The notes under the pieces are model-generated. The model saw nothing but the letters and a program-made list of their open reading frames with translations. It was not told where the DNA came from and made no database searches. The translations under genes were made by a program, and so were the position numbers. From Endozoicomonas sp. 4G (GTDB lineage Bacteria > Pseudomonadota > Gammaproteobacteria > Pseudomonadales > Endozoicomonadaceae): a DNA stretch of 64,000 bases. The stretch lies in the NCBI RefSeq assembly GCF_023822025.1, contig NZ_CP082909.1:1912001-1976000 (forward strand), written 5' to 3'. Positions 26,948 to 36,254 of this stretch are shown here, piece by piece. How positions within the stretch are numbered: position 1 is the stretch's first letter; each line of letters begins with the position of its first letter.

Positions 26948-27681
26948 TAGGACTCTGGCTTACCGCCGTAGATCAGGTAATTAACGTCAGTGTCAGACTT
27001 CTTAAGGGAGTACACGCCAGTGAATGGGTTGAAAACCATGCCGGTCATGTCGTGTACTTCCAGATCGTATTGGCGCATCCAGTTGCAAAGCTCATGGGGT
27101 TTAATAAATTTACTGTGTTCATGTGTCCCCCTGGGCAGCATCCTGAGGACATACTCAGCCCCGACGATGGCAAACAACCAGGATTTGGCATTGCGGTTTA
27201 TCGTCGCAAAGAAAATCTTTCCGCCGGGTTTGAGCAGCTTCTCACAGGCACGAATAACCGATGCCGGTTCAGGAACGTGTTCGAGCATTTCGAGGCAGGT
27301 AACGACATCAAAGGTGCCGGGCATTTCTTCTGCCAGCTCTTCCACCGGAATCTTGCGATAATTGACCTCAACTTCGCTTTCCATGCTGTGTAAGCGAGCG
27401 ACGGAAAGCGGGGCGTCGCCCATGTCGATACCGGTCACATCGGCGCCACGCAGGGCCATGGATTCGCTGAGAATGCCGCCACCACAGCCAACATCCAGTA
27501 CTTTCTTTCCGGCCAGGCCCACTCGCTCATCAATGTAGTTCAGACGCAGCGGGTTGATTTCGTGCAATGGCTTGAATTCACCGTCCATGTCCCACCAGCG
27601 GCTGGCCAGCTCCTCAAATTTAGCAATTTCGGCTGGATCGACGTTTTGCACTGGGCGTGGTTCGTCCTGGTTTGCAGTCAT
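26947..27681 (-). CDS. ubiG: Ubiquinone biosynthesis O-methyltransferase UbiG
   Basis: SAM-dependent enzyme doing both O-methylations of ubiquinone synthesis. It is 244 residues long. The N-terminal helix [22 protein letters not shown] and [12 protein letters not shown] are specific to UbiG. SAM motif I is [13 protein letters not shown], followed by TGIDMG and a motif with CLEMLEHVP. The C-terminal part contains [17 protein letters not shown], an UbiG hallmark. It heads the ubiG-mupP-yciK operon. Confidence 0.97.
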   Translation of the reverse strand: MTANQDEPRPVQNVDPAEIAKFEELASRWWDMDGEFKPLHEINPLRLNYIDERVGLAGKKVLDVGCGGGILSESMALRGADVTGIDMGDAPLSVARLHSMESEVEVNYRKIPVEELAEEMPGTFDVVTCLEMLEHVPEPASVIRACEKLLKPGGKIFFATINRNAKSWLFAIVGAEYVLRMLPRGTHEHSKFIKPHELCNWMRQYDLEVHDMTGMVFNPFTGVYSLKKSDTDVNYLIYGGKPES

Positions 27682-28089
27682 AGTGTCGGAGTTCTCAAGC
27701 GGTTTGATGGGGTGTGCGTATGCTGTTGTTGCATTATACAGACAGAGTTATCAGAGTTAAGTATTCCTGTCCTGCAGATACTATATAAATACTATGTCGT
27801 ACTTTTGTATCACTTTTTGTCCATAAAAATATTGTTGCCAATGTCGACACTGGCTCGCAGTAAGGCCGTCAGCTGTGGTATTATTTGCCACTTGATATGA
27901 AAAAAAGCAGCCATGCCTTTTCTATTGTGAAATTCATTTCAACGCTTCCTTTCTGTTCAGACAGGAACTGGATGATTGCTTCTACATGGCCGCCTGTTGA
28001 TTGAATGATTCGAGTTTCCGGCCTTCTGGGTTGAGAAAGGGTGCTGACTGGTATCTGGTGAGCGCAAGCTAAAGGACGACTGGGTTTAC
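27682..28089. other. Divergent intergenic region ubiG / gyrA
   Basis: About 408 bp without a gene. It must contain the promoters of both ubiG and gyrA. The middle (27775-27840) is AT-rich. A TATTAT at 27879 could be a -10 for gyrA, but I see no matching -35, so no promoter is called. Confidence 0.4.
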
Positions 28090-30723
28090 ATGACTGATAT
28101 CGCCAAAGAGATTCTTCCGGTAAACATCGAAGACGAACTCAAGCAGTCCTACCTGGACTACGCCATGAGTGTCATCGTCGGGCGGGCACTGCCTGATGTA
28201 CGTGATGGACTCAAGCCGGTTCATCGGCGGGTTCTCTTCGCAATGAACGAGCTGGGCAACGATTGGAACAAGCCCTACAAGAAATCGGCTCGTGTGGTGG
28301 GTGACGTAATCGGTAAATACCATCCCCACGGTGACTCTGCAGTGTATGAGACTATTGTTCGTATGGCGCAGCCATTCTCTCTGCGCTACATGCTGGTAGA
28401 CGGGCAGGGTAACTTCGGTTCCGTGGACGGTGACTCGGCAGCAGCCATGCGTTATACCGAGATCCGGATGCAGAAGATCAGTCATGACATCATGGCTGAC
28501 CTGGATAAGGAAACGGTCGATTTCGTGCCCAACTACGATGGCACGGAGCAGATTCCCGCAGTCATGCCCACCCGCATTCCCAATCTGCTGGTGAATGGTG
28601 CTGCCGGTATTGCCGTCGGTATGGCCACTAATATTCCTCCCCATAACCTGACGGAAGTGGTCAAAGGCTGTCTGGCGCTGATTGATGATGAAAGCCTGTC
28701 GGTGGACGACCTGATGGAATACATCCCCGGTCCGGATTTTCCCACTGCTGGCATCATTAATGGTCGGGCCGGTATTTTGCAGGCCTACCGTACCGGGCGT
28801 GGTCGTATCTATATCCGTGCCCGTGCGGATATTGAGCATGATGAGAAAAAGAACAAAAGCGCCATTATTATTACCGAACTGCCTTACCAGCTGAACAAGG
28901 CCCGGTTGATTGAAAAGATCGCCGAGCTGGTAAAAGACAAGAAAATCGAAGGTATAACCGAGCTGCGCGACGAGTCTGACAAAGACGGCATGCGTGTAGT
29001 GATTGAGTTGCGCCGTGGCGAAGTGGCCGACGTCGTCCTCAATAACCTCTACGCACAAACCCAGCTAGAAAGTGTCTTTGGCATCAACAATGTGGCGCTG
29101 GTGGATGGTCAGCCAAAACTCCTGAATCTTAAGGAGATGCTGGAAGCCTTTATTCGTCATCGTCGCGAAGTGGTGACCCGCAGAACCGTTTATCTGCTGC
29201 GCAAGGCTCGTGAGCGTGGTCATTTGCTGGAAGGTCTGGCGGTCGCCCTGTCCAATATTGATCCGGTCATTGCCTTGATCAAGGACTCGCCAACGCCCGC
29301 AGAGGCAAAAGAAAAACTGATGGCCCAGGGCTGGCAGCCAGGCCACGTGTTGGCAATGGCCGAGCGTGCCGGTGCTGATGCCTGTCGGCCTGAAGAGCTG
29401 CCGGCAGAGTTTGGTATGAGGGATGATGGACTTTACTATCTCTCTCCTGCCCAGGCTCAGGCGATCATGGAAATGCGTCTGCACCGGCTGACCGGTCTTG
29501 AGCACGACAAGCTGTTAACTGAATACCGTGAGCTGTTGGAAAAAATTGCCGAATTGCTGTTGATTCTTTCCAGTTCTGAGCGTTTGCTGGCCGTTATCCG
29601 TGAAGAGCTGGAAAGCGTGGTTGCAGAGTACGGCGACGAGCGTCGTACTGAAATCACCAGCTCCCGCCGTGATCTGACCGTTGAAGACCTGATCTCTGAA
29701 GAAGACATGGTGGTCACCCTGTCTCACGGTGGTTATGCCAAGACCACGTCGCTGGACACCTACCAGGCGCAGCGTCGTGGTGGTCGGGGTAAGTCTGCCG
29801 CTTCGGTTAAAGACGAAGATTACGTAGAGCACATGCTGGTGGCCAACACTCATACCCAGATTCTTTGCTTCTCCAGCAGGGGTAAAGTGTACTGGCTGAA
29901 GGTCTATCAGATTCCCGAGGCTGGCCGTACTTCTCGTGGCCGCCCCATCGTGAATATCCTGCCTTTGGAAGAAGACGAGCGCATCACGGCGATGCTGCCC
30001 GTTGAAGAGTACAGCGAAGGTCACTTTGTCTTTATGGCAACGGCGGCCGGCACGGTTAAGAAGACCCCGCTGGAGCAGTTCTCCCGCCCAAGAAGCAGCG
30101 GCCTGATTGCTTTGGGCCTTGATGACGGCGACACCCTTGTCGGTGCTGAAATCACCACCGGTGAGAAACAGGTGATGTTGCTTTCCAATGCCGGTAAAGC
30201 GATCCGCTTTGAAGAAACTGACGTGCGTGCCGTGGGCCGGACCGCCAGAGGTGTGCGCGGTATCAAGCTACAGGATGCACAACGGGTTATCTCGCTGATT
30301 ATTCCCGAAGACGAAACCCAGATTCTGACCGTCAGCCAGAATGGTTTCGGTAAGCGTACCGGGGTGGAAGATTTCAGAATCACTGGTCGCGGTGGTCAGG
30401 GTGTTATCTCCATGCAGTGCACGGATCGTAATGGTGAGCTGATTGGCGCCATCCAGGTGCGGGACGGTGAAGAGATTATGCTGATCTCTGATCAGGGCAC
30501 CCTGGTGAGAACCCGTGTCGATGAAATATCGGTCATGAGTCGAAACACCCAGGGGGTGACCCTGATCAAGGTTCAGGAAGGTGAGAAACTGGTTGGTGTT
30601 GCCAGGGTTGAAGAGCCGGAAGAAACTGAAGGCGAGATTGAGGGCGAGGTTGAAGGCGAAGAGACCGAAGCAGCCGGGGAAGAAACACCTCAGACCGGAC
30701 CTGATGAAGGTCAGGAAAGCTGA
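28090..30723 (+). CDS. gyrA: DNA gyrase subunit A
   Basis: Cleaving/rejoining subunit of gyrase, 877 residues. The catalytic Tyr is Tyr122 in [10 protein letters not shown]. The quinolone-resistance region reads [17 protein letters not shown] with Ser83 and Glu87 in E. coli numbering; position 87 is Asp in E. coli. The C-terminal beta-pinwheel includes the GyrA-box AQRRGGRGK (QRRGGKG type), which distinguishes it from ParC. The tail after about residue 840 is very acidic ([20 protein letters not shown]), known to tune wrapping in relatives. It leads the conserved gyrA-serC-pheA-hisC-tyrA-cmk-rpsA run but has its own terminator. Confidence 0.98.
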   Translation: MTDIAKEILPVNIEDELKQSYLDYAMSVIVGRALPDVRDGLKPVHRRVLFAMNELGNDWNKPYKKSARVVGDVIGKYHPHGDSAVYETIVRMAQPFSLRYMLVDGQGNFGSVDGDSAAAMRYTEIRMQKISHDIMADLDKETVDFVPNYDGTEQIPAVMPTRIPNLLVNGAAGIAVGMATNIPPHNLTEVVKGCLALIDDESLSVDDLMEYIPGPDFPTAGIINGRAGILQAYRTGRGRIYIRARADIEHDEKKNKSAIIITELPYQLNKARLIEKIAELVKDKKIEGITELRDESDKDGMRVVIELRRGEVADVVLNNLYAQTQLESVFGINNVALVDGQPKLLNLKEMLEAFIRHRREVVTRRTVYLLRKARERGHLLEGLAVALSNIDPVIALIKDSPTPAEAKEKLMAQGWQPGHVLAMAERAGADACRPEELPAEFGMRDDGLYYLSPAQAQAIMEMRLHRLTGLEHDKLLTEYRELLEKIAELLLILSSSERLLAVIREELESVVAEYGDERRTEITSSRRDLTVEDLISEEDMVVTLSHGGYAKTTSLDTYQAQRRGGRGKSAASVKDEDYVEHMLVANTHTQILCFSSRGKVYWLKVYQIPEAGRTSRGRPIVNILPLEEDERITAMLPVEEYSEGHFVFMATAAGTVKKTPLEQFSRPRSSGLIALGLDDGDTLVGAEITTGEKQVMLLSNAGKAIRFEETDVRAVGRTARGVRGIKLQDAQRVISLIIPEDETQILTVSQNGFGKRTGVEDFRITGRGGQGVISMQCTDRNGELIGAIQVRDGEEIMLISDQGTLVRTRVDEISVMSRNTQGVTLIKVQEGEKLVGVARVEEPEETEGEIEGEVEGEETEAAGEETPQTGPDEGQES

Positions 30724-30737
30724 TTCTGTATCCCGTC

Positions 30738-30772
30738 ACAAAACGCCAGCACTATGCTGGCGTTTTGTTTTC
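30738..30772 (+). terminator. Intrinsic terminator after gyrA
   Basis: A 13-bp perfect stem (ACAAAACGCCAGC at 30738-30750 with GCTGGCGTTTTGT at 30756-30768), loop ACTAT, followed by TTTTC. It sits 15 bp after the gyrA stop and separates gyrA from serC. Confidence 0.9.
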
Positions 30773-30809
30773 TAAATCGACGAGTCGGGTGGTGGTATGG
30801 AGAGTTGGT

Positions 30810-31928
30810 ATGAATAATCTGTTGGCAGAAACACTGGCAGGCCTTGAAGGGCGGGCCTATAACTTTTCGGCGGGTCCGGCGCCTTTGCCGCAATGGGTGC
30901 TTGAGCGTGCCCGGGATGAGCTTCTGGACTACCAGGGTAAAGGGGCTTCCATAATGGAAGTCAGTCACCGGGGAGAGTCCTTTCTCAAAGTGGCTGGGCA
31001 GGCAGAAAAGAATCTCCGGGACCTTTTGCAGATTCCTGAAAACTACCGGGTTCTGTTTTTACAGGGGGGTGCCCGCGGGCAGTTTTCGGCAGTCCCGCTG
31101 AATCTGAAAGGTGAGAAAAAGAGTGCCGACTATGTTAACAGCGGACACTGGGCCCAGTCGGCGATCAAAGAAGCTCAGCGTTATTTGAATGTCAATGTCA
31201 TTGCTGACGGTAAGGGGGCTTCATTTTGCACCATGCCGGAAGAGCGTGACTGGCGTTTCAGTTCCGATGCCGCCTATGTTCACTACACTCCCAACGAGAC
31301 CATCGGTGGTCTGGAGTTTCCATTTATCCCTGATTCTGGTGATGTGCCGCTGGTGGCGGATATGTCATCCACCATTCTGTCCGGGCCTATGGATGTCAGC
31401 CGCTTTGGGGTCATTTATGCCGGTGCCCAGAAAAATATCGGTCCGGCAGGGCTGACAGTGGTTATCGTACGTGACGATCTGCTGGATCGAGGGCACTCCA
31501 GCTGTCCTGCTGTTTTTGATTATCGGCTGCAGGCGGACAAAGACTCCATGTATAACACTCCGCCCACCTTTGCCTGGTACCTGGCCGGTCTGGTCTTTGA
31601 GTGGCTGAAGGAGCAGGGCGGGTTGGCAGTGATCGATCAGGTTAATGCCCGCAAATCCGGAAAACTCTACGGCGTCATTGATGAGTCCGGGTTTTATCAC
31701 AACAGGGTAGATCCCCGCTGGCGTTCCAGAATGAATATTCCCTTTACGCTGACCGATCCTGAATTGGATAAGGTCTTTCTGGCCGAGTCCGAAAAAAATG
31801 GCCTACTTTATCTCAAGGGTCATAAGGCAGTGGGCGGTATGCGGGCCAGTATTTATAATGCCGTACCGGAAGAGCATGTCGATGCGCTGATCGCCTTTAT
31901 GCGTGAATTCGAAAGAAAATTTGGATAA
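30810..31928 (+). CDS. serC: Phosphoserine aminotransferase
   Basis: PLP enzyme of serine and pyridoxine synthesis, 372 residues from the ATG at 30810 (GGAGAG upstream; the frame opens earlier at 30765 inside the gyrA terminator). Hallmarks: [43 protein letters not shown], and the PLP-lysine segment [14 protein letters not shown]. The C-terminus has [16 protein letters not shown]. The ARG in the glycine-rich phosphate-binding segment replaces the commoner ASG/ATG. First gene of the serC-pheA unit, 9 bp before pheA. Confidence 0.97.
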   Translation: MNNLLAETLAGLEGRAYNFSAGPAPLPQWVLERARDELLDYQGKGASIMEVSHRGESFLKVAGQAEKNLRDLLQIPENYRVLFLQGGARGQFSAVPLNLKGEKKSADYVNSGHWAQSAIKEAQRYLNVNVIADGKGASFCTMPEERDWRFSSDAAYVHYTPNETIGGLEFPFIPDSGDVPLVADMSSTILSGPMDVSRFGVIYAGAQKNIGPAGLTVVIVRDDLLDRGHSSCPAVFDYRLQADKDSMYNTPPTFAWYLAGLVFEWLKEQGGLAVIDQVNARKSGKLYGVIDESGFYHNRVDPRWRSRMNIPFTLTDPELDKVFLAESEKNGLLYLKGHKAVGGMRASIYNAVPEEHVDALIAFMREFERKFG

Positions 31929-31937
31929 GAGAAAACT

Positions 31938-33023
31938 ATGACAGAAGACAAGTTGAAGGGGTTGCGGACGAAAATTGATCAGCTTGACCAGGATATTCTG
32001 AAGCTGATCAGTGAGCGTGCGCGCTGCGCTCAGGAAGTGGCCAGGGTCAAGCAGAATGAAGACGCGGCGGCAGTATTTTATCGTCCGGAACGGGAAGCCC
32101 AGGTTTTGCGCCAGGTGATGGAGCGCAATCATGGGCCGCTGAGCGATGAAGAAATGGCGCGGCTGTTCAGAGAGATTATGTCAGCCTGTCTGGCCCTTGA
32201 AGAGCCCGTTCGAGTAGCGTTTCTCGGTCCGGAAGGCACCTTTACCCAGCAAGCCGCTTTGAAACACTTTGGGCATTCTGCGGTGTCTGTTCCTATGGCG
32301 GCCATTGATGAGGTGTTCAGGGAAGTGACAGCGGGGGCCGTTCGCTATGGTGTGGTGCCGGTTGAAAATTCAACGGAAGGGGTAGTCAGTCATACCCTGG
32401 ATAGTTTCATGGATTCTTCTTTGAAAATCTGTGGTGAAGTGGTGCTGAGAATCCATCAGCATCTGCTGGTCTCTGACAATACTCGCCGTGACCATATTAC
32501 CCGGATATACTCCCATGCCCAGTCACTGGCACAGTGCCGTAAATGGCTGGATGCCCACTGGCCAATGGCTGAAAGAGTGGCGGTCAGCTCCAATGCCGAG
32601 GCGGCCAAGCGCATCAAGGGAGAATGGAACTCTGCGGCCATTGCCGGTGATATGGCGGCGGATATCTATGGTCTGGAAAAGATCTCTGAGAAGATTGAAG
32701 ATCAACCGGACAACTCCACCCGCTTCCTGATTATTGGTCATCAGGATGTCCCCGCCAGCGGTGAGGATAAAACGTCTATTGTCGTCAGCATGAGAAACCA
32801 GTCCGGTGCCCTGCATTCGATTCTTGAGGCGTTCGATGTTCATGATGTCGATCTGACCCGGGTAGAAACCCGGCCATCCCGTACCGGTATCTGGAACTAC
32901 GTTTTCTTCATTGACTTTGAAGGCCACAAAGACGATCCGGTGATCCAGAAGGTACTGGAAAAGCTGGCTGGCAGGGTGAATGATCTCCGAGTTCTGGGTT
33001 CTTATCCCAAAGGTGTTCTCTGA
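31938..33023 (+). CDS. pheA: Bifunctional chorismate mutase / prephenate dehydratase (P-protein)
   Basis: Makes phenylpyruvate from chorismate. It is 361 residues long. Chorismate mutase (AroQ) covers about 1-90: LRTKIDQLDQDILKLISERA and FYRPEREAQVL. Prephenate dehydratase covers about 95-275, with FLGPEGTFTQQAALKHFG, VPVENSTEGVV and the catalytic Thr-Arg-Phe in DNSTRFLII. A C-terminal ACT domain (SIVVSMRNQSGALHSILEAF, then the ESRP-like ETRPSR) should give phenylalanine feedback control. It is in the usual operon position between serC and hisC. Confidence 0.97.
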   Translation: MTEDKLKGLRTKIDQLDQDILKLISERARCAQEVARVKQNEDAAAVFYRPEREAQVLRQVMERNHGPLSDEEMARLFREIMSACLALEEPVRVAFLGPEGTFTQQAALKHFGHSAVSVPMAAIDEVFREVTAGAVRYGVVPVENSTEGVVSHTLDSFMDSSLKICGEVVLRIHQHLLVSDNTRRDHITRIYSHAQSLAQCRKWLDAHWPMAERVAVSSNAEAAKRIKGEWNSAAIAGDMAADIYGLEKISEKIEDQPDNSTRFLIIGHQDVPASGEDKTSIVVSMRNQSGALHSILEAFDVHDVDLTRVETRPSRTGIWNYVFFIDFEGHKDDPVIQKVLEKLAGRVNDLRVLGSYPKGVL

Positions 33024-33061
33024 GTACCTAACCAGAATATGCGAAACCAACCATTACATTG

Positions 33062-33118
33062 TTTCACCATCCTTCGACAAGCTCAGGATGAACGGGGTAG
33101 TATCTCCGCTCAGGATGA
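33062..33118. repeat. Dispersed CCTTCGACAAGCTCAGGATGAAC-type repeat
   Basis: The pheA-hisC gap holds a copy of a short sequence often scattered in proteobacterial genomes (CTTCGACAAGCTCAGGATGA at about 33071), plus a second half copy (GCTCAGGATGAACG) 27 bp on. It is likely an inserted repeat rather than a control site. Confidence 0.5.
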
Positions 33119-33172
33119 ACGTGGTTTGGCTGCCATCATCAAAAATTATTCACGATAAAAAACAGGTGAACC

Positions 33173-34282
33173 ATGGGTTGTGATTTTATAAAGCTTGCTG
33201 TCCCCGGAGTACGTACTCTGAATCCTTATCTTCCCGGTAAACCCGTGGAAGAGTTGGCGCGGGAACAAGGTCTGGATGCCAGTAGTGTTGTTAAGCTGGC
33301 CAGCAATGAAAACCCACTCGGGGCGGCCCAGTCCTCCCGTGAGGCCATTGCCGCTATGATGGGTGAGCTGGCCCGATACCCGGACAGCAGTCTTTATCAT
33401 CTGCGTGATGCCCTGTGCACAAAGCTGGCCGTTGAACCTGATCAGCTGACCTTCGGCAACGGCTCCAACGATATTCTGGTGCTGCTGGCGCAATGCTACC
33501 TGAAAGAAGGGTGCTCAGCGGTTTTCTCGGAATACGCTTTTGCGGTTTATCCCATAGCGGTTCAGGCGACCGGGGCAGAAAGTATTGTGGTGCCTGCCAA
33601 ACACTGGGGGCACGATCTGGAGGCGATGGCCAAAGCGGTTCGTGGGGATACCCGAATGGTTTTTCTGGCCAATCCTAATAACCCAACCGGCACCCACTTT
33701 TCAGAAACAGAGTTGCGCAGTTTTCTGGACAAAGTGTCTGAAGAGGTGGTTGTCGTTCTGGATGAGGCCTACTTTGAGTATGCGGTGGGCAGTGAGTCAC
33801 CCGACGGTATGGCATTGCTGAAAGAATACCCCAATCTTGTGGTGGCCAGAACCTTCTCCAAAGCCTATGGTCTGGCTGGTGGTCGTGTCGGTTATTCTGT
33901 TTCAAGCCCTGAAATAGCCAGTATTCTCAACAGGTTAAGACAGCCTTTTAATGTGAATAATCTGGTCGAGGCGGCAGCGGTTGCGGTCCTCAATGACGAA
34001 GCATACCTGAACCGTTCCCGACAGGTTAACCAGGACGGAATGGCTCAAATTGAAGCGGGCTTCCAGTCTATGAACATGGATTACATACCGTCCAGAGGTA
34101 ACTTCATTACTTTTGACACCGGTATGGAAGGCGTGGAGTGTTACCAGCGTCTGCTTAAACGGGGTGTCATTGTCAGACCGCTTGGCAACTATGGTATGCC
34201 GGGACACCTGAGGGTTTCCATTGGTCTGGAAGAAGAAAATCGACGCTTTCTTGAAGCACTGGTTGCGGTTAAACAGCCTTGA
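33173..34282 (+). CDS. hisC: Histidinol-phosphate aminotransferase
   Basis: PLP aminotransferase, 369 residues, of the hisC2 type found in the aromatic cluster. Motifs: NPYLPGKPVEELAREQG, LASNENPLGA, LTFGNGSNDIL, NPNNPTGTHF, VVLDEAYFEY, and PLP-lysine RTFSKAYGLAGGRVGY. C-terminal VIVRPLGNYGMPGHLRVSIGLEEEN binds the substrate phosphate. In this neighbourhood it may also transaminate aromatic keto acids. The 3' end and stop codon lie in an 18-bp tandem repeat. Confidence 0.96.
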   Translation: MGCDFIKLAVPGVRTLNPYLPGKPVEELAREQGLDASSVVKLASNENPLGAAQSSREAIAAMMGELARYPDSSLYHLRDALCTKLAVEPDQLTFGNGSNDILVLLAQCYLKEGCSAVFSEYAFAVYPIAVQATGAESIVVPAKHWGHDLEAMAKAVRGDTRMVFLANPNNPTGTHFSETELRSFLDKVSEEVVVVLDEAYFEYAVGSESPDGMALLKEYPNLVVARTFSKAYGLAGGRVGYSVSSPEIASILNRLRQPFNVNNLVEAAAVAVLNDEAYLNRSRQVNQDGMAQIEAGFQSMNMDYIPSRGNFITFDTGMEGVECYQRLLKRGVIVRPLGNYGMPGHLRVSIGLEEENRRFLEALVAVKQP

Positions 34283-34338
34283 GCTTGTAAACAGCCCTGA
34301 GCGGTTAAACAGCCCTGAGCGGTTAAACAGCCCTGAGC
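34267..34338 (+). repeat. 18-bp tandem repeat, four units, across the hisC stop
   Basis: Four consecutive units of the form GGTTAAACAGCCCTGAGC (34267, 34285, 34303, 34321), the second starting TTGT and the first with one change. The hisC TGA lies inside unit 1. Units 2-4 sit between hisC and tyrA and push them apart; each contains an in-frame TGA, so slippage would not lengthen HisC much. Confidence 0.9.
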
Positions 34339-34345
34339 TTGAAGA

Positions 34346-35299
34346 TTGCTTTTGAAAAAGGTTGCAGGTGTAGTGATAGCGCAAAACAAGGCCAACACAC
34401 CACTAAATATCCTGGTGGTGGGACTGGGCCTTATCGGAGGTTCATTTGCCGCTTCCCTGAGGGAGTGCGGTGAGAACTTTCATCTGATGGGCTTTGATCT
34501 CAGCGGTGAAAATATTGAAAAGGCCGTTTCCTTAGGGATCGTGGCAGAAGGTTGCGGGGATTTTGAATCCGCCGTCAGCAGGGCCGATGTTATCCAGCTA
34601 TCGGTTCCCATGCTGGCTATGCCAACCGTACTTGAGCAACTTAACGGTCTGGATCTTGCCGGCAAAGTCATGACCGATGTCGGTAGCTGCAAAGGCTCAC
34701 TGATTCAGGCCGCCCGGGAACTATTTGGTCGTGTGCCTGAGAACCTGGTGCCGGGTCATCCCATTGCCGGTTCCGAAAAAAGCGGAGTGACTGCCGCTAA
34801 AGCGGGGCTGTTCAAGAATCACAAGGTGATTCTGACCCCCCTGGAGAACACTGATCCTGAAGCGTTATCTCTGGTCAGGTATCTCTGGTACTGTTGCGGT
34901 GCCCAGGTCAATGTCATGGATGTTCAACGTCATGATGAAGTGTTGGCAATGACCAGCCATTTGCCCCATCTGCTGGCCTTTTCGCTGGTGGATACGCTGG
35001 CAGGTAATCCTGAGCATCAGGATATCTTTCGTTACGCAGCCGGAGGGTTCAGAGACTTCACTCGCATTGCCGGTAGTGATCCGATTATGTGGCACGATAT
35101 TGCCATGGGTAATAGTGAGGCTATTCTTGCCTCGCTGGATCGGTTTTCTGAAGGTCTGGCTCAACTTCGGCAGGCGATTGTTGAGAAAGACAGTCAAGAG
35201 GTACTGGCGACGTTTGAGCGAGCCCGTTCAGCGCGACAACACTTTGCCAGTATGCTGGAAAGAAGAGCCTCCATGGCGGCCTTTGATGAGAATCAGTAA
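34346..35299 (+). CDS. tyrA: Prephenate dehydrogenase
   Basis: NAD-dependent enzyme making 4-hydroxyphenylpyruvate for tyrosine. The frame from TTG at 34346 encodes 317 residues; the true start could also be TTG 34352 or GTG 34373, since no ATG precedes the Rossmann motif VVGLGLIGGSFAASL. Other motifs: DVGSCKGSLI, VPGHPIAGSEKSGV, and SHLPHLLAFSLVDTL with the catalytic His. Unlike the TyrA-AroA fusion in Pseudomonas, the protein ends after the dehydrogenase domain, and cmk starts at the very next base (TAA-ATG). No aroA lies in this window. Confidence 0.94.
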   Translation: MLLKKVAGVVIAQNKANTPLNILVVGLGLIGGSFAASLRECGENFHLMGFDLSGENIEKAVSLGIVAEGCGDFESAVSRADVIQLSVPMLAMPTVLEQLNGLDLAGKVMTDVGSCKGSLIQAARELFGRVPENLVPGHPIAGSEKSGVTAAKAGLFKNHKVILTPLENTDPEALSLVRYLWYCCGAQVNVMDVQRHDEVLAMTSHLPHLLAFSLVDTLAGNPEHQDIFRYAAGGFRDFTRIAGSDPIMWHDIAMGNSEAILASLDRFSEGLAQLRQAIVEKDSQEVLATFERARSARQHFASMLERRASMAAFDENQ

Positions 35300-35998
35300 A
35301 TGAAAAATTCTTCACAGATGAGTGTGCCCGTTGTAACCATTGATGGCCCCAGTGGTTCCGGTAAAGGAACCGTTGCGGCGTTACTGGCAAAAGAGTTTGA
35401 ATGGCATCTGCTGGACAGCGGTGCCCTGTACCGACTGACAGCACTGGCAGCCATAAATCACGATGTGGATTTTTCTGATGAAAAGTCACTGGAAGTTCTG
35501 GCGGGCCATCTGGATGTGCAATTTGAGCCGGGCGCGGAAGGCGAAGGTCTGAGAATCATTCTTGAAGGTGAGCGCGTTGGCGCTAATCTGAGAACCGAAG
35601 AAGTAGGGGCCAAAGCCTCTCAGGTGGCGGCTTTGCCGAGGGTCAGAAAGGCTCTGTTGAAGCGCCAGCAGGACTTCGCCCAAGCGCCGGGCCTGATCGC
35701 CGACGGCAGGGATATGGGAACCGTGGTTTTCCCCCGGGCCAGCGTCAAGGTTTATCTTACCGCCAGTGCCGAAGAACGGGCAAAACGCCGTCAAAATCAG
35801 TTGCAACAAAAAGGGATTGATGCTAGCTTTGACCGGCTTTTAGCTGACATTCTCGCCAGGGACGATCGTGACATGAATCGCGATGTCGCTCCACTGAAAC
35901 CCGCCGATGATGCTCTTGTCCTGGACAGCACCAGGTTGAGTATTCAGGAAGTCTTCAGTCGTGTAGTGGATGTCATGCAACAGAATGGCCTGATCTGA
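35300..35998 (+). CDS. cmk: Cytidylate kinase
   Basis: Phosphorylates CMP and dCMP. It is 232 residues long, with P-loop [17 protein letters not shown] (about residues 14-30), the NMP-binding segment [15 protein letters not shown], the [10 protein letters not shown] motif and the lid [14 protein letters not shown]-terminal [24 protein letters not shown] is diagnostic. It abuts the tyrA stop with no spacing, implying co-translation, and precedes rpsA as in most gammaproteobacteria. Confidence 0.97.
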   Translation: MKNSSQMSVPVVTIDGPSGSGKGTVAALLAKEFEWHLLDSGALYRLTALAAINHDVDFSDEKSLEVLAGHLDVQFEPGAEGEGLRIILEGERVGANLRTEEVGAKASQVAALPRVRKALLKRQQDFAQAPGLIADGRDMGTVVFPRASVKVYLTASAEERAKRRQNQLQQKGIDASFDRLLADILARDDRDMNRDVAPLKPADDALVLDSTRLSIQEVFSRVVDVMQQNGLI

Positions 35999-36254
35999 TT
36001 AACGTTAATCATTTCGGAACCTGGGGGCTGGTGAGAGATGTTCAGCAGCCCTGTTTTATCAAGGAGGTCTGACCGACTTTGGGAAGACCGACGCGAATAA
36101 CCGGATGGTGCAGATTGCCAGTTACAGCCATACGGTATTTTTAAAAACAACCCACACTGACTGGCGGTGTGGCCAGCATGCGATCAGCAGTCACTGCCTT
36201 GATGAGGTGGATGTACTGAAGTACTGATTGAAGTGCTGATTGATAGGAATGATC
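35999..36254 (+). promoter_or_regulatory. rpsA leader region
   Basis: A 256-bp non-coding stretch before rpsA. Ribosomal protein S1 of E. coli represses its own mRNA through a structured leader with a weak ribosome site; a comparable leader is plausible here. A local direct repeat (GAAGTACTGATTGAAGTGCTGATTGA region, 36220-36244) precedes an AGGA at 36245-36248. No defined structure is claimed. Confidence 0.45.

Noticed and set aside
28069-29058. A 329-codon minus-strand frame over gyrA
   Set aside because: Shadow of gyrA; GyrA motifs on the plus strand are complete.
34267-34338. Tandem 18-bp units as a possible CRISPR-like array
   Set aside because: Units abut with no spacers; simple tandem repeat.
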